Assembly (NCBI GenBank): GCA_948144175.1
Contig: CANXME010002149.1
Span: 1,840,001 to 1,904,000 of the forward strand
DNA length: 64,000 nucleotides
Direction: 5' to 3'
From: Closterium sp. NIES-65
Taxonomy: Eukaryota; Streptophyta; Zygnematophyceae; Desmidiales; Closteriaceae
Shown here: positions 38,001 through 51,130 of the stretch, in pieces
Layout: every line of letters starts with the position of its first letter
Numbering within the stretch: position 1 is the stretch's first letter
Program-made: the position numbers and the translations under genes
The notes under the pieces: model-generated
Database searches by the model: none
The model's input: the letters and a program-made list of their open reading frames with translations, nothing else
What the model was told of the DNA's origin: nothing

Positions 38001-41000
38001 AGAGCGTATGAGTGTGGGTGAGAGGGAATGAGAGCGTATGAGAGTGGGTGAGAGGGAATGAGAGAGTATGAGAGTGGGTGAGAGGGAATGAGAGCGTATG
38101 AGAGTGGGTGAGAGGGAATGAGAGCGTATGAGAGTGGGTGAGAGGGAATGGGAGCGTATGAGTGTGGGTGAGAGGGAATGAGAGCGTATGAGTGTGGGTG
38201 AGAGGGAATGAGAGCGTATGAGTGTGGGTGAGAGGGAATGAGAGAGTATGAGAGTGGGTGAGAGGGAATGAGAGCGTATGAGAGTGGATGAGAGGGGATG
38301 AGAGGGGATGAAAGGGGATGAACGTGAATGAGAGGGGATGAGAGGGAATGAGAGTGAATGAGAGGGGATGAGTGGGAATGAGAGTGTATGAGAGGGGATT
38401 AGAGTGTAGGAGAGGGGATGAGAGGGAATGAGAGTGGAAGAGATGGGATGAGAGGGGTTGAGAGTGGAAGAGAAGAGATGAGAGGGAATGTGAGTGGAAG
38501 AGAGGGTACGAGAGTGTATGAGAGGGAATGAGAGTGTGTGAAGGGGAACGAGAGTGGATGAGAGGGGATGAGAGTGGATGAGAGGGGATGAGAGGGGATG
38601 AGAGTGAATATGAGTGTATGATAGTAGATGAGAGTGAATGTGGGGGAATGATAGTGTGTGAGATAGGACGAGAGGAGATGAGTGGGAATGAGAGTGTGTG
38701 AGAGGGGATGAGAGGGGATGAGAGTGGATGGGAGGGGTTGAGAGCGTATGAGAGTTGATGAGAGTGGATGAGAGGGAATGAGAGAGTATGAGAGTGGGTG
38801 AGAGGGAATGAGAGCGTATGAGAGTGGGTGAGAGGGAATGAGAGCGTATGAGAGTGGGTGAGAGGGAATGGGAGCGTATGAGTGTGGGTGAGAGGGAATG
38901 AGAGCGTATGAGTGTGGGTGAGAGGGAATGAGAGCGTATGAGTGTGGGTGAGAGGGAATGAGAGAGTATGAGAGTGGGTGAGAGGGAATGAGAGCGTATG
39001 AGAGTGGGTGAGAGGGAATGAGAGCGTATGAGAGTGGGTGAGAGGGAATGAGAGCGTATGAGTGTGGGTGAGAGGGAATGAGAGCGTATGAGAGTGGGTG
39101 AGAGGGAATGAGAGAGTATGAGAGTGGGTGAGAGGGAATGAGAGCGTATGAGAGTGGGTGAGAGGGAATGAGAGCGTATGAGAGTGGGTGAGAGGGAATG
39201 GGAGCGTATGAGTGTGGGTGAGAGGGAATGAGAGTGTATGAGTGTGGGTGAGAGGGAATGAGAGCGTATGAGTGTGGGTGAGAGGGAATGAGAGAGTATG
39301 AGAGTGGGTGGGAGGGAATGAGAGCGTATGAGAGTGGGTGAGAGGGAATGAGAGCGTATGAGAGTGGGTGAGAGGGAATGAGAGCGTATGAGTGTGGGTG
39401 AGAGGGAATGAGAGCGTATGAGAGTGGGTGAGAGGGAATGAGAGAGTATGAGAGTGGGTGAGAGGGAATGAGAGCGTATGAGAGTGGGTGAGAGGGAATG
39501 AGAGCGTATGAGAGTGGGTGAGAGGGAATGGGAGCGTATGAGTGTGGGTGCGAGGGAATGAGAGCGTATGAGTGTGGGTGAGAGGGAATGAGAGCGTATG
39601 AGTGTGGGTGAGAGGGAATGAGAGAGTATGAGAGTGGGTGAGAGGGAATGAGAGCGTATGAGAGTGGATGAGAGGGGATGAGAGGGGATGAAAGGGGATG
39701 AACGTGAATGAGAGGGGATGAGAGGGAACGAGAGTGAATGAGAGGGGATGAGTGGAAATGAGAGTGTATGAGGGGGGATTAGAGTGTAGGAGAGGGGATG
39801 AGAGGGAATGAGAGTGGAAGAGATGGGATGAGAGGGGTTGAGAGTGGAAGAGAAGGGATGAGAGGGAATGTGAGTGGAAGAGAGGGTACGAGAGTGTATG
39901 AGAGGGAATGAGAGTGTGTGAAGGTGAACGAGAGTGGATGAGAGGGGATGAGAGTGGATGAGAGGGGATGAGAGGGGATGAGAGTGAATATGAGTGTATG
40001 ATAGTAGATGAGAGTGAATGTGGGGGAATGATAGTGTGTGAGATAGGACGAGAGGAGATGAGTGGGAATGAGAGTGTGTGAGAGGGGATGAGAGGGGATG
40101 AGAGTGGATGGGAGGGGTTGAGAGCGTATGAGAGTTGATGAGAGTGGATGAGAGGGAATGAGAGAGTATGAGAGTGGGTGAGAGGGAATGAGAGCGTATG
40201 AGAGTGGGTGAGAGGGAATGAGAGCGTATGAGAGTGGGTGAAAGGGAATGGGAGCGTATGAGTGTGGGTGAGAAGGAATGAGAGCGTATGAGTGTGGGTG
40301 AGAGGGAATGAGAGCGTATGAGTGTGGGTGAGAGGGAATGAGAGAGTATGAGAGTGGGTGAGAGGGAATGAGAGCGTATGAGAGTGGGTGAGAGGGAATG
40401 AGAGCGTATCAGAGTGGGTGAGAGGGAATGAGAGCGTATGAGTGTGGGTGAGAGGGAATGAGAGCGTATGAGAGTGGGTGAGAGGGAATGAGAGAGTATG
40501 AGAGTGGGTGAGAGGGAATGAGAGCGTATGAGAGTGGGTGAGAGGGAATGAGAGCGTATGAGAGTGGGTGAGAGGGAATGGGAGCGTATGAGTGTGGGTG
40601 AGAGGGAATGAGAGCCTATGAGTGTGGGTGAGAGGGAATGAGAGCGTATGAGTGTGGGTGAGAGGGAATGAGAGAGTATGAGAGTGGGTGAGAGGGAATG
40701 AGAGCGTATGAGAGTGGGTGAGAGGGAATAAGAGCGTATGAGAGTGGGTGAGAGGGAATGAGAGCGTATGAGTGTGGGTGAGAGGGAATGAGAGCGTATG
40801 AGAGTGGGTGAGAGGGAATGAGAGAGTATGAGAGTGGGTGAGAGGGAATGAGAGCGTATGAGAGTGGGTGAGAGGGAATGAGAGCGTATGAGAGTGGGTG
40901 AGAGGGAATGGGAGCGTATGAGTGTGGGTGAGAGGGAATGAGAGCGTATGAGTGTGGGTGAGAGGGAATGAGAGCGTATGAGTGTGGGTGAGAGGGAATG

Positions 41001-44000
41001 AGAGAGTATGAGAGTGGGTGGGAGGGAATGAGAGCGTATGAGAGTGGGTGAGAGGGAATGAGAGCGTATGAGAGTGGGTGAGAGGGAATGAGAGCGTATG
41101 AGTGTGGGTGAGAGGGAATGAGAGCGTATGAGAGTGGGTGAGAGGGAATGAGAGAGTATGAGAGTGGGTGAGAGGGAATGAGAGCGTATGAGAGTGGGTG
41201 AGAGGGAATGAGAGCGTATGAGAGTGGGTGAGAGGGAATGGGAGCGTATGAGTGTGGGTGAGAGGGAATGAGAGCGTATGAGTGTGGGTGAGAGGGAATG
41301 AGAGCGTATGAGTGTGGGTGAGAGGGAATGAGAGAGTATGAGAGTGGGTGAGAGGGAATGAGAGCGTATGAGAGTGGATGAGAGGGGATGAGAGGGGATG
41401 AAAGGGGATGAACGTGAATGAGAGGGGATGAGAGGGAACGAGAGTGAATGAGAGGGGATGAGTGGAAATGAGAGTGTATGAGGGGGGATTAGAGTGTAGG
41501 AGAGGGGATGAGAGGGAATGAGAGTGGAAGAGATGGGATGAGAGGGGTTGAGAGTGGAAGAGAAGGGATGAGAGGGAATGTGAGTGGAAGAGAGGGTACG
41601 AGAGTGTATGAGAGGGAATGAGAGTGTGTGAAGGTGAACGAGAGTGGATGAGAGGGGATGAGAGTGGATGAGAGGGGATGAGAGGGGATGAGAGTGAATA
41701 TGAGTGTATGATAGTAGATGAGAGTGAATGTGGGGGAATGATAGTGTGTGAGATAGGACGAGAGGAGATGAGTGGGAATGAGAGTGTGTGAGAGGGGATG
41801 AGAGGGGATGAGAGTGGATGGGAGGGGTTGAGAGCGTATGAGAGTTGATGAGAGTGGATGAGAGGGAATGAGAGAGTATGAGAGTGGGTGAGAGGGAATG
41901 AGAGCGTATGAGAGTGGGTGAGAGGGAATGAGAGCGTATGAGAGTGGGTGAGAGGGAATGGGAGCGTATGAGTGTGGGTGAGAGGGAATGAGAGCGTATG
42001 AGTGTGGGTGAGAGGGAATGAGAGCGTATGAGTGTGGGTGAGAGGGAATGAGAGAGTATGAGAGTGGGTGAGAGGGAATGAGAGCGTATGAGAGTGGGTG
42101 AGAGGGAATGAGAGCGTATGAGTGTGGGTGAGAGGGAATGAGAGCGTATGAGTGTGGGTGAGAGGGAATGAGAGCGTATGAGTGTGGGTGAGAGGGAATG
42201 AGAGAGTATGAGAGTGGGTGAGAGGGAATGAGAGCGTATGAGAGTGGATGAGAGGGGATGAGAGGGGATGAAAGGGGATGAACGTGAATGAGAGGGGATG
42301 AGAGGGAACGAGAGTGAATGAGAGGGGATGAGTGGAAATGAGAGTGTATGAGGGGGGATTAGAGTGTAGGAGAGGGGATGAGAGGGAATGAGAGTGGAAG
42401 AGATGGGATGAGAGGGGTTGAGAGTGGAAGAGAAGGGATGAGAGGGAATGTGAGTGGAAGAGAGGGTACGAGAGTGTATGAGAGGGAATGAGAGTGTGTG
42501 AAGGTGAACGAGAGTGGATGAGAGGGGATGAGAGTGGATGAGAGGGGATGAGAGCGGATGAGAGTGAATATGAGTGTATGATAGTAGATGAGAGTGAATG
42601 TGGGGGAATGATAGTGTGTGAGATAGGACGAGAGGAGATGAGTGGGAATGAGAGTGTGTGAGAGGGGATGAGAGGGGATGAGAGTGGATGGGAGGGGTTG
42701 AGAGCGTATGAGAGTTGATGAGAGTGGATGAGAGGGAATGAGAGAGTATGAGAGTGGGTGAGAGGGAATGAGAGCGTATGAGAGTGGGTGAGAGGGAATG
42801 GGAGCGTATGAGTGTGGGTGAGAGGGAATGAGAGCGTATGAGTGTGGGTGAGAGGGAATGAGAGCGTATGAGTGTGGGTGAGAGGGAATGAGAGAGTATG
42901 AGAGTGGGTGAGAGGGAATGAGAGCGTATGAGAGTGGGTGAGAGGGAATGAGAGCGTATGAGAGTGGGTGAGAGGGAATGAGAGCGTATGAGTGTGGGTG
43001 AGAGGGAATGAGAGCGTATGAGAGTGGGTGAGAGGGAATGAGAGAGTATGAGAGTGGGTGAGAGGGAATGAGAGCGTATGAGAGTGGGTGAGAGGGAATG
43101 AGAGCGTATGAGAGTGGGTGAGAGGGAATGGGAGCGTATGAGTGTGGGTGAGAGGGAATGAGAGCGTATGAGTGTGGGTGAGAGGGAATGAGAGCGTATG
43201 AGTGTGGGTGAGAGGGAATGAGAGAGTATGAGAGTGGGTGAGAGGGAATGAGAGCGTATGAGAGTGGGTGAGAGGGAATGAGAGCGTATGAGAGTGGGTG
43301 AGAGGGAATGAGAGCGTATGAGTGTGGGTGAGAGGGAATGAGAGCGTATGAGAGTGGGTGAGAGGGAATGAGAGAGTATGAGAGTGGGTGAGAGGGAATG
43401 AGAGGGTATGAGAGTGGGTGAGAGGGAATGAGAGCGTATGAGAGTGTGTGAGAGGGAATGAGAGGGTGTGAGGGTGGGTGAGAGGGAATGAGAGCGTATG
43501 AGAGTGGATGAGAGGGGATGAGAGCGTATGAGAGTGGGTGAGAGGGAATGAGAGCGTATGAGAGTGGGTGAGAGGGAATGGGAGCGTATGAGTGTGGGTG
43601 AGAGGGAATGAGAGCGTATGAGTGTGGGTGAGAGGGAATGAGAGCGTATGAGTGTGGGTGAGAGGGAATGAGAGAGTATGAGAGTGGGTGAGAGGGAATG
43701 AGAGCGTATGAGAGTGGGTGAGAGGGAATGAGAGCGTATGAGAGTGGGTGAGAGGGAATGAGAGCGTATGAGTGTGGGTGAGAGGGAATGAGAGCGTATG
43801 AGAGTGGGTGAGAGGGAATGAGAGTGGATGAGAGGGGATGAGAGTGGATGAGAGGGGATGAGAGGGGATGAGAGTGAATATGAGTGTATGATAGTAGATG
43901 AGAGTGAATGTGGGGGAATGATAGTGTGTGAGATAGGACGAGAGGAGATGAGTGGGAATGAGAGTGTGTGAGAGGGGATGAGAGGGGATGAGAGTGGGTG

Positions 44001-47000
44001 GGAGGGGTTGAGAGCGTATGAGAGTTGATGAGAGTGGATAAGAGGGAATGAGAGAGTATGAGAGTGGGTGAGAGGGAATGAGAGCGTATGAGAGTGGGTG
44101 AGAGGGAATGAGAGCGTATGAGAGTGGGTGAGAGGGAATGGGAGCGTATGAGTGTGGGTGAGAGGGAATGAGAGCGTATGAGTGTGGGTGAGAGGGAATG
44201 AGAGCGTATGAGTGTGGGTGAGAGGGAATGAGAGAGTATGAGAGTGGGTGAGAGGGAATGAGAGCGTATGAGTGTGGGTGAGAGGGAATGAGAGAGTATG
44301 AGAGTGGGTGAGAGGGAATGAGAGCGTATGAGAGTGGATGAGAGGGGATGAGAGGGGATGAAAGGGGATGAACGTGAATGAGAGGGGATGAGAGGGAACG
44401 AGAGTGAATGAGAGGGGATGAGTGGAAATGAGAGTGTATGAGGGGGGATTAGAGTGTAGGAGAGGGGATGAGAGGGAATGAGAGTGGAAGAGATGGGATG
44501 AGAGGGGTTGAGAGTGGAAGAGAAGGGATGAGAGGGAATGTGAGTGGAAGAGAGGGTACGAGAGTGTATGAGAGGGAATGAGAGTGTGTGAAGGTGAACG
44601 AGAGTGGATGAGAGGGGATGAGAGTGGATGAGAGGGGATGAGAGCGGATGAGAGTGAATATGAGTGTATGATAGTAGATGAGAGTGAATGTGGGGGAATG
44701 ATAGTGTGTGAGATAGGACGAGAGGAGATGAGTGGGAATGAGAGTGTGTGAGAGGGGATGAGAGGGGATGAGAGTGGATGGGAGGGGTTGAGAGCGTATG
44801 AGAGTTGATGAGAGTGGATGAGAGGGAATGAGAGAGTATGAGAGTGGGTGAGAGGGAATGAGAGCGTATGAGAGTGGGTGAGAGGGAATGGGAGCGTATG
44901 AGTGTGGGTGAGAGGGAATGAGAGCGTATGAGTGTGGGTGAGAGGGAATGAGAGCGTATGAGTGTGGGTGAGAGGGAATGAGAGAGTATGAGAGTGGGTG
45001 AGAGGGAATGAGAGCGTATGAGAGTGGGTGAGAGGGAATGAGAGCGTATGAGAGTGGGTGAGAGGGAATGAGAGCGTATGAGTGTGGGTGAGAGGGAATG
45101 AGAGCGTATGAGAGTGGGTGAGAGGGAATGAGAGAGTATGAGAGTGGGTGAGAGGGAATGAGAGCGTATGAGAGTGGGTGAGAGGGAATGAGAGCGTATG
45201 AGAGTGGGTGAGAGGGAATGGGAGCGTATGAGTGTGGGTGAGAGGGAATGAGAGCGTATGAGTGTGGGTGAGAGGGAATGAGAGCGTATGAGTGTGGGTG
45301 AGAGGGAATGAGAGAGTATGAGAGTGGGTGAGAGGGAATGAGAGCGTATGAGAGTGGGTGAGAGGGAATGAGAGCGTATGAGAGTGGGTGAGAGGGAATG
45401 AGAGCGTATGAGTGTGGGTGAGAGGGAATGAGAGCGTATGAGAGTGGGTGAGAGGGAATGAGAGAGTATGAGAGTGGGTGAGAGGGAATGAGAGGGTATG
45501 AGAGTGGGTGAGAGGGAATGAGAGCGTATGAGAGTGTGTGAGAGGGAATGAGAGGGTGTGAGGGTGGGTGAGAGGGAATGAGAGCGTATGAGAGTGGATG
45601 AGAGGGGATGAGAGCGTATGAGAGTGGGTGAGAGGGAATGAGAGCGTATGAGAGTGGGTGAGAGGGAATGGGAGCGTATGAGTGTGGGTGAGAGGGAATG
45701 AGAGCGTATGAGTGTGGGTGAGAGGGAATGAGAGCGTATGAGTGTGGGTGAGAGGGAATGAGAGAGTATGAGAGTGGGTGAGAGGGAATGAGAGCGTATG
45801 AGAGTGGGTGAGAGGGAATGAGAGCGTATGAGAGTGGGTGAGAGGGAATGAGAGCGTATGAGTGTGGGTGAGAGGGAATGAGAGCGTATGAGAGTGGGTG
45901 AGAGGGAATGAGAGTGGATGAGAGGGGATGAGAGTGGATGAGAGGGGATGAGAGGGGATGAGAGTGAATATGAGTGTATGATAGTAGATGAGAGTGAATG
46001 TGGGGGAATGATAGTGTGTGAGATAGGACGAGAGGAGATGAGTGGGAATGAGAGTGTGTGAGAGGGGATGAGAGGGGATGAGAGTGGGTGGGAGGGGTTG
46101 AGAGCGTATGAGAGTTGATGAGAGTGGATGAGAGGGAATGAGAGAGTATGAGAGTGGGTGAGAGGGAATGAGAGCGTATGAGAGTGGGTGAGAGGGAATG
46201 AGAGCGTATGAGAGTGGGTGAGAGGGAATGGGAGCGTATGAGTGTGGGTGAGAGGGAATGAGAGCGTATGAGTGTGGGTGAGAGGGAATGAGAGCGTATG
46301 AGTGTGGGTGAGAGGGAATGAGAGAGTATGAGAGTGGGTGAGAGGGAATGAGAGCGTATGAGAGTGGGTGAGAGGGAATGAGAGCGTATGAGAGTGGGTG
46401 AGAGGGAATGAGAGCGTAGGAGTGTGGGTGAGAGGGAATGAGAGCGTATGAGAGTGGGTGAGAGGGAATGAGAGAGTATGAGAGTGGGTGAGAGGGAATG
46501 AGAGGGTATGAGAGTGGGTGAGAGGGAATGAGAGCGTATGAGAGTGTGTGAGAGGGAATGAGAGGGTGTGAGGGTGGGTGAGAGGGAATGAGAGCATATG
46601 AGAGTGGATGAGAGGGGATGAGAGCGTATGAGAGTGGGTGAGAGGGAATGAGAGCGTATGAGAGTGGGTGAGAGGGAATGGGAGCGTATGAGTGTGGGTG
46701 AGAGGGAATGAGAGCGTATGAGTGTGGGTGAGAGGGAATGAGAGCGTATGAGTGTGGGTGAGAGGGAATGAGAGAGTATGAGAGTGGGTGAGAGGGAATG
46801 AGAGCGTATGAGAGTGGGTGAGAGGGAATGAGAGCGTATGAGAGTGGGTGAGAGGGAATGAGAGCGTATGAGTGTGGGTGAGAGGGAATGAGAGCGTATG
46901 AGAGTGGGTGAGAGGGAATGAGAGTGGATGAGAGGGGATGAGAGTGGATGAGAGGGGATGAGAGGGGATGAGAGTGAATATGAGTGTATGATAGTAGATG

Positions 47001-49090
47001 AGAGTGAATGTGGGGGAATGATAGTGTGTGAGATAGGACGAGAGGAGATGAGTGGGAATGAGAGTGTGTGAGAGGGGATGAGAGGGGATGAGAGTGGGTG
47101 GGAGGGGTTGAGAGCGTATGAGAGTTGATGAGAGTGGATGAGAGGGAATGAGAGAGTATGAGAGTGGGTGAGAGGGAATGAGAGCGTATGAGAGTGGGTG
47201 AGAGGGAATGAGAGAGTATGAGAGTGGGTGAGAGGGAATGAGAGCGTATGAGAGTGGGTGAGAGGGAATGAGAGCGTATGAGAGTGGGTGAGAGGGAATG
47301 GGAGCGTATGAGTGTGGGTGAGAGGGAATGAGAGCGTATGAGTGTGGGTGAGAGGGAATGAGAGCGTATGAGTGTGGGTGAGAGGGAATGAGAGAGTATG
47401 AGAGTGGGTGAGAGGGAATGAGAGCGTATGAGAGTGGGTGAGAGGGAATGAGAGCGTATGAGAGTGGGTGAGAGGGAATGAGAGCGTATGAGAGTGGGTG
47501 AGAGGGAATGAGAGAGTATGAGAGTGGGTGAGAGGGAATGAGAGCGTATGAGAGTGGGTGAGAGGGAATGAGAGCGTATGAGAGTGGGTGAGAGTGTATA
47601 AGATGGGATGATAGGGGATGAGAGGGGATGAGAGGGGATGAGAGGGGATGATAGGGGATGAGCAGGGATGAGAGTGTATGAGTGTGTTGGGGAGTGTATA
47701 AGAGGGGATGAGAGTGTATATGATAGTCTATGAGTGGGTATGTGTGGGTACGAGAGTGTATGAGAGTGTATGAGAGGGAATGAGATGGGATGAGAGGGGA
47801 GGAGAGGGGATGAGAGTGAATGAGAGTGTATGATAAGGGATGATGAGAGTGTATGAGAGTATATGGGAAGGGATGAGAGTGTATGAGTGTGTACGGGAGA
47901 GTATGGCGGGATGATAGCGTATATGATAGTGTATGGGAGGGTATGAGTGTGTACAAGAGTGTATGAGAGTGTATGAGAGGGGATGAGAGTGTATGAGAGA
48001 GGATGTGAGGGGATAAGAGGGGATGGGTGTGAATGAGAGTGTAATTGAGTTGTATGAGAGTGGATGAGAGCGGATTAGGGGGTATGAGTTTGTATGAGAG
48101 GGGATGAGAGTGAATAAGGGTGTATGTGAGTTTATGAGAGAGGATGAGAGGGGTTGAGAGTATATGAGAGTGGATGAGGAGGGATGAGAGTGAATAAGGG
48201 TGTATGTGAGTGTATGAGAGAGCATGAGAGGGGTTGAGAGTGTATGCGAGTGGATGAGGAGTGATGAGAGTGTGTAAGAGAGTGTATGAGAGTGTGTGAG
48301 AGTGTATGAGAGGGAATGGGAGGGGATGAGAGGGGATATGAGGGGATTAGAGGGGATGAGTGTGAATGAGAGTGTATGAGAGTGTATGAGTGTGTGTGGG
48401 AGTGTATAAGAGGGGATGAGAGTGTATATGAGTGCATATGAGTGGGTACGAGAGGGTGTGAGAGTATATGAGAGGGAATGACATGGGATGGGAGAGGATG
48501 AGAGGGGATGAGAGTGAATGAGAGTGTATGATAAGGGATGATGAGAGAGTATGAAGGTATAGGAGAGTGTATGAGAGTGAATGAGAGGGGATGAGAAGGG
48601 ATGAGAGGGAATGAGAGCGTATGAGAGTGGGTGAGAGGGAAGGATAGCGTATGAGAGTGGGTGAGAGGGAATGAGAGCGTATGAGAGTGGGTGAGAGGGA
48701 ATGAGAGCGTGAGAGAGTGGGTGAGAGGGAGTGAGAGCGTATGAGAGTGGGTGAGAGGGAGTGAGAGCGTATGAGAGAGGGTGAGAGGGAATGAGAGCGT
48801 ATGGGAGTGGGTGAGAGGGAATGAGAGCGTATGAGAGTGGGTGAGAGGGAATGAGAGCGTATGAGAGTGGGTGAGAGGGAATGAGAGCGTATGAGAGTGG
48901 GTGGGGGGAAAGAGAGCGTATGAGAGTGGGTGAGAGGGAATGAGAGGGTGCGAGAGTGGGTGAGAGGGAATGAGAGCGTAAGAGAGGGGGTGAGAGGGAA
49001 TGAGAGCGTAAGAGAGGGGGTGAGAGGGAATGAGAGCGTAAGAGAGTGGGTGAGAGGGAATGAGAGCGTAAGAGAGTGGGTGAGAGGGAA
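35091..49090. repeat. Satellite, purine-strand orientation, with higher-order structure
   Basis: 14 kb of 30-bp units made of AGAGCGTATG, AGAGTGGGTG and AGAGGGAATG; all sub-units fit AGAGNNNNTG. The AGAGAGTATG variant recurs at alternating 180 and 150 bp (37401, 37581, 37731, 37911, 38061, 38241), a 330-bp 11-unit order. An interrupting block with AGATAGGACG recurs at 37281, 38661, 40041, 41751, 42621, 43931, 44711, 46021 and 47031, giving 1380-, 1710- (plus one 330), 870-, 1310-, 780- and 1010-bp super-units. The very long open frame 42359-47956 (minus) is a by-product of the period being divisible by three. Confidence 0.97.
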
Positions 49091-49990
49091 TGAGAGCGTA
49101 TGGGAGCGGCGGGTTAGCGCATCACGGTGGCGGATCGTCGCAATGCGGCCGGCAGGGTGGCCGCATTGCGCATTGCGACGGCGGCGGCCTGGTCGGCGCG
49201 ATGCGCGGAGCGGCCAAAAGCAGGACGCAATGCGCATCGCGGCGGCGGCGGCCCGGTCGGCGCGATGCGCTTTGCGGCTCGAAGCTGGCCGCAATGCGCA
49301 TCGCGGCGGCGGCTGCTCCTGATCGTCGCGAGATGCATCTCGCGACGATCGGGCCCGATGCATCGGGCGATGCGCTGTTCGGCGCGCCGGTTTGTGGGTG
49401 CATCGCGACAGCGGTCTGATCGACTTTATTCATTCATATTAGTAGTAATTTTCGAGTAACAAGGGACTAAACGTGAATGGATGGGGAAAGGCTTTAGGGC
49501 TAAGGCACGCACCGTTGATAGGAAGTCAGGTGCTGCTAACGAACGCCTTGGATGCGTGACGGGGAAGGCAGCTGGCGAAAGGTATGATAGCTACTAGTAA
49601 TAGCGTGAGGAATAGCTGATGGCGGGAAGTAAGTTGGAGAGCTGCGCTGGGGTCAAGGTTCTGTACTTGGTTGGAACCGTAGCGGGCATGGGGGTGTACA
49701 GCACGTCGGGTCGTGGTGTGGTTACGGTGGGCTGGAGGCTCGACGGTACAAGCGTGCATCAAACCTCTCCGCACGAGTTGGCGCGAGCGGGAAATCGGCC
49801 TGGTTTCAGGAATTTCTGGCGGGGGTTTCATGTGTTACCATTCGCGTGAAACCCTAGCTGTTGATGGTGACTGATTCCGTGACCCCGCTTACCAAGCCCG
49901 TCAGGACACTCGATACAGTTACCGTACGCTTTTTGTTTTTGCCATTGACGTTATCGGGTCACATGATGGTTACCTGTGACATATTTTCCC
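49090..49990. repeat. Right inverted-repeat arm, unique part
   Basis: Complement of 32176-33060, including the 64-bp repeats, the 30-bp palindrome (49321-49350) and the 101-aa frame. It ends at ...ATATTTTCCC before the 9-bp duplication. Confidence 0.92.
49526..49831 (-). CDS. Hypothetical 101-aa frame in right arm
   Basis: Inverted copy of the frame at 32336-32641, with changes such as RAVHPHARYG for RAVQPHVRYG and a final Thr for Ile. The possible membrane segment is retained. Doubtful as a gene. Confidence 0.2.
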   Translation of the reverse strand: MKPPPEIPETRPISRSRQLVRRGLMHACTVEPPAHRNHTTTRRAVHPHARYGSNQVQNLDPSAALQLTSRHQLFLTLLLVAIIPFASCLPRHASKAFVSST

Positions 49991-49999
49991 TAACAAATA
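49991..49999. repeat. 9-bp direct duplication TAACAAATA, right
   Basis: Identical to 32167-32175, immediately outside the right inverted-repeat end (...ATATTTTCCC). Confidence 0.85.
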
Positions 50000-50785
<786 letters not shown>

Positions 50786-50789
50786 TGAA

Positions 50790-50914
50790 TGAACAGGAAT
50801 GTGTGAACTATGAATGAAGGCAGTACAAATATGAAACCCTAACTGGGTTGTACCCCCTATGGGATACCCCACTACAGCCTACACAATAGTATAAGCTATA
50901 GATATGTTCTGACA
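50790..50914 (-). repeat. 3' LTR of copia-2, outer edge uncertain
   Basis: Shares TGTAGTGGGGT...GGGTACAACCC...TTAGGGTTT order with LTRs of the small LTR elements. Only the inner boundary (50914/50915, next to CACCCCCATAG) is certain; the outer edge is estimated from the 134-136-bp LTRs of relatives. Confidence 0.6.
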
Positions 50915-51130
50915 CACCCCCATAGGCAAAGTGGGGGAGAACAAGGGGTCACAAGACCAGTCAAGCAAAGCAAAGCAAAGCAAGCTCGGGGTGGATCACA
51001 AAGTCACCACGCATTCCGAGCACAAGTTCAAAGGCCAGACGGCCAGTTCACATGCAAGATCATATATAGAGATATACAAGAGTCAAGCAAGCAAGAGCAA
51101 GAGTATATATAGGCGAAGGTACAAGCAAGG

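Larger units (their letters stand above)
32176..49990. mobile_element. 17.8-kb satellite-filled inverted-repeat element, MULE/foldback-like
   Basis: The ends are inverted copies starting GGGAAAATATGTCACAGGTA; 49 of the first 50 bases match between arms. They are flanked by the identical 9-mer TAACAAATA (32167-32175, 49991-49999). A 9-bp duplication, G-rich starts and long inverted repeats suit Mutator-like elements; arms made of short tandem repeats recall foldback elements. Unique-sequence arms (about 0.9 kb each, 32176-33060 and 49090-49990) pass into a satellite that points inward from both ends. The mirror symmetry runs to about 35090; the remaining 12 kb are satellite in right-arm orientation. 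No transposase was recognised, so the element would be non-autonomous. An assembly-generated palindrome is the main alternative, but the TSD-like 9-mer argues against it. Confidence 0.72.

Noticed and set aside
42359..47956. 1865-codon open frame on the minus strand through the satellite
   Set aside because: The 30-bp period is divisible by three and the unit lacks stops in this frame, so it must stay open. The product would be a monotonous SHTLSFPLTH-type decapeptide repeat, with no start context or domain.
33060..49090. CRISPR-like array (short regular repeats)
   Set aside because: Repeats are contiguous with no unique spacers, and the host is eukaryotic.
32176..49990. Autonomous transposase gene inside the large inverted-repeat element
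   Set aside because: Read in all frames outside the satellite; only the 101-aa frame of each arm was found, with no DDE or zinc-finger pattern.
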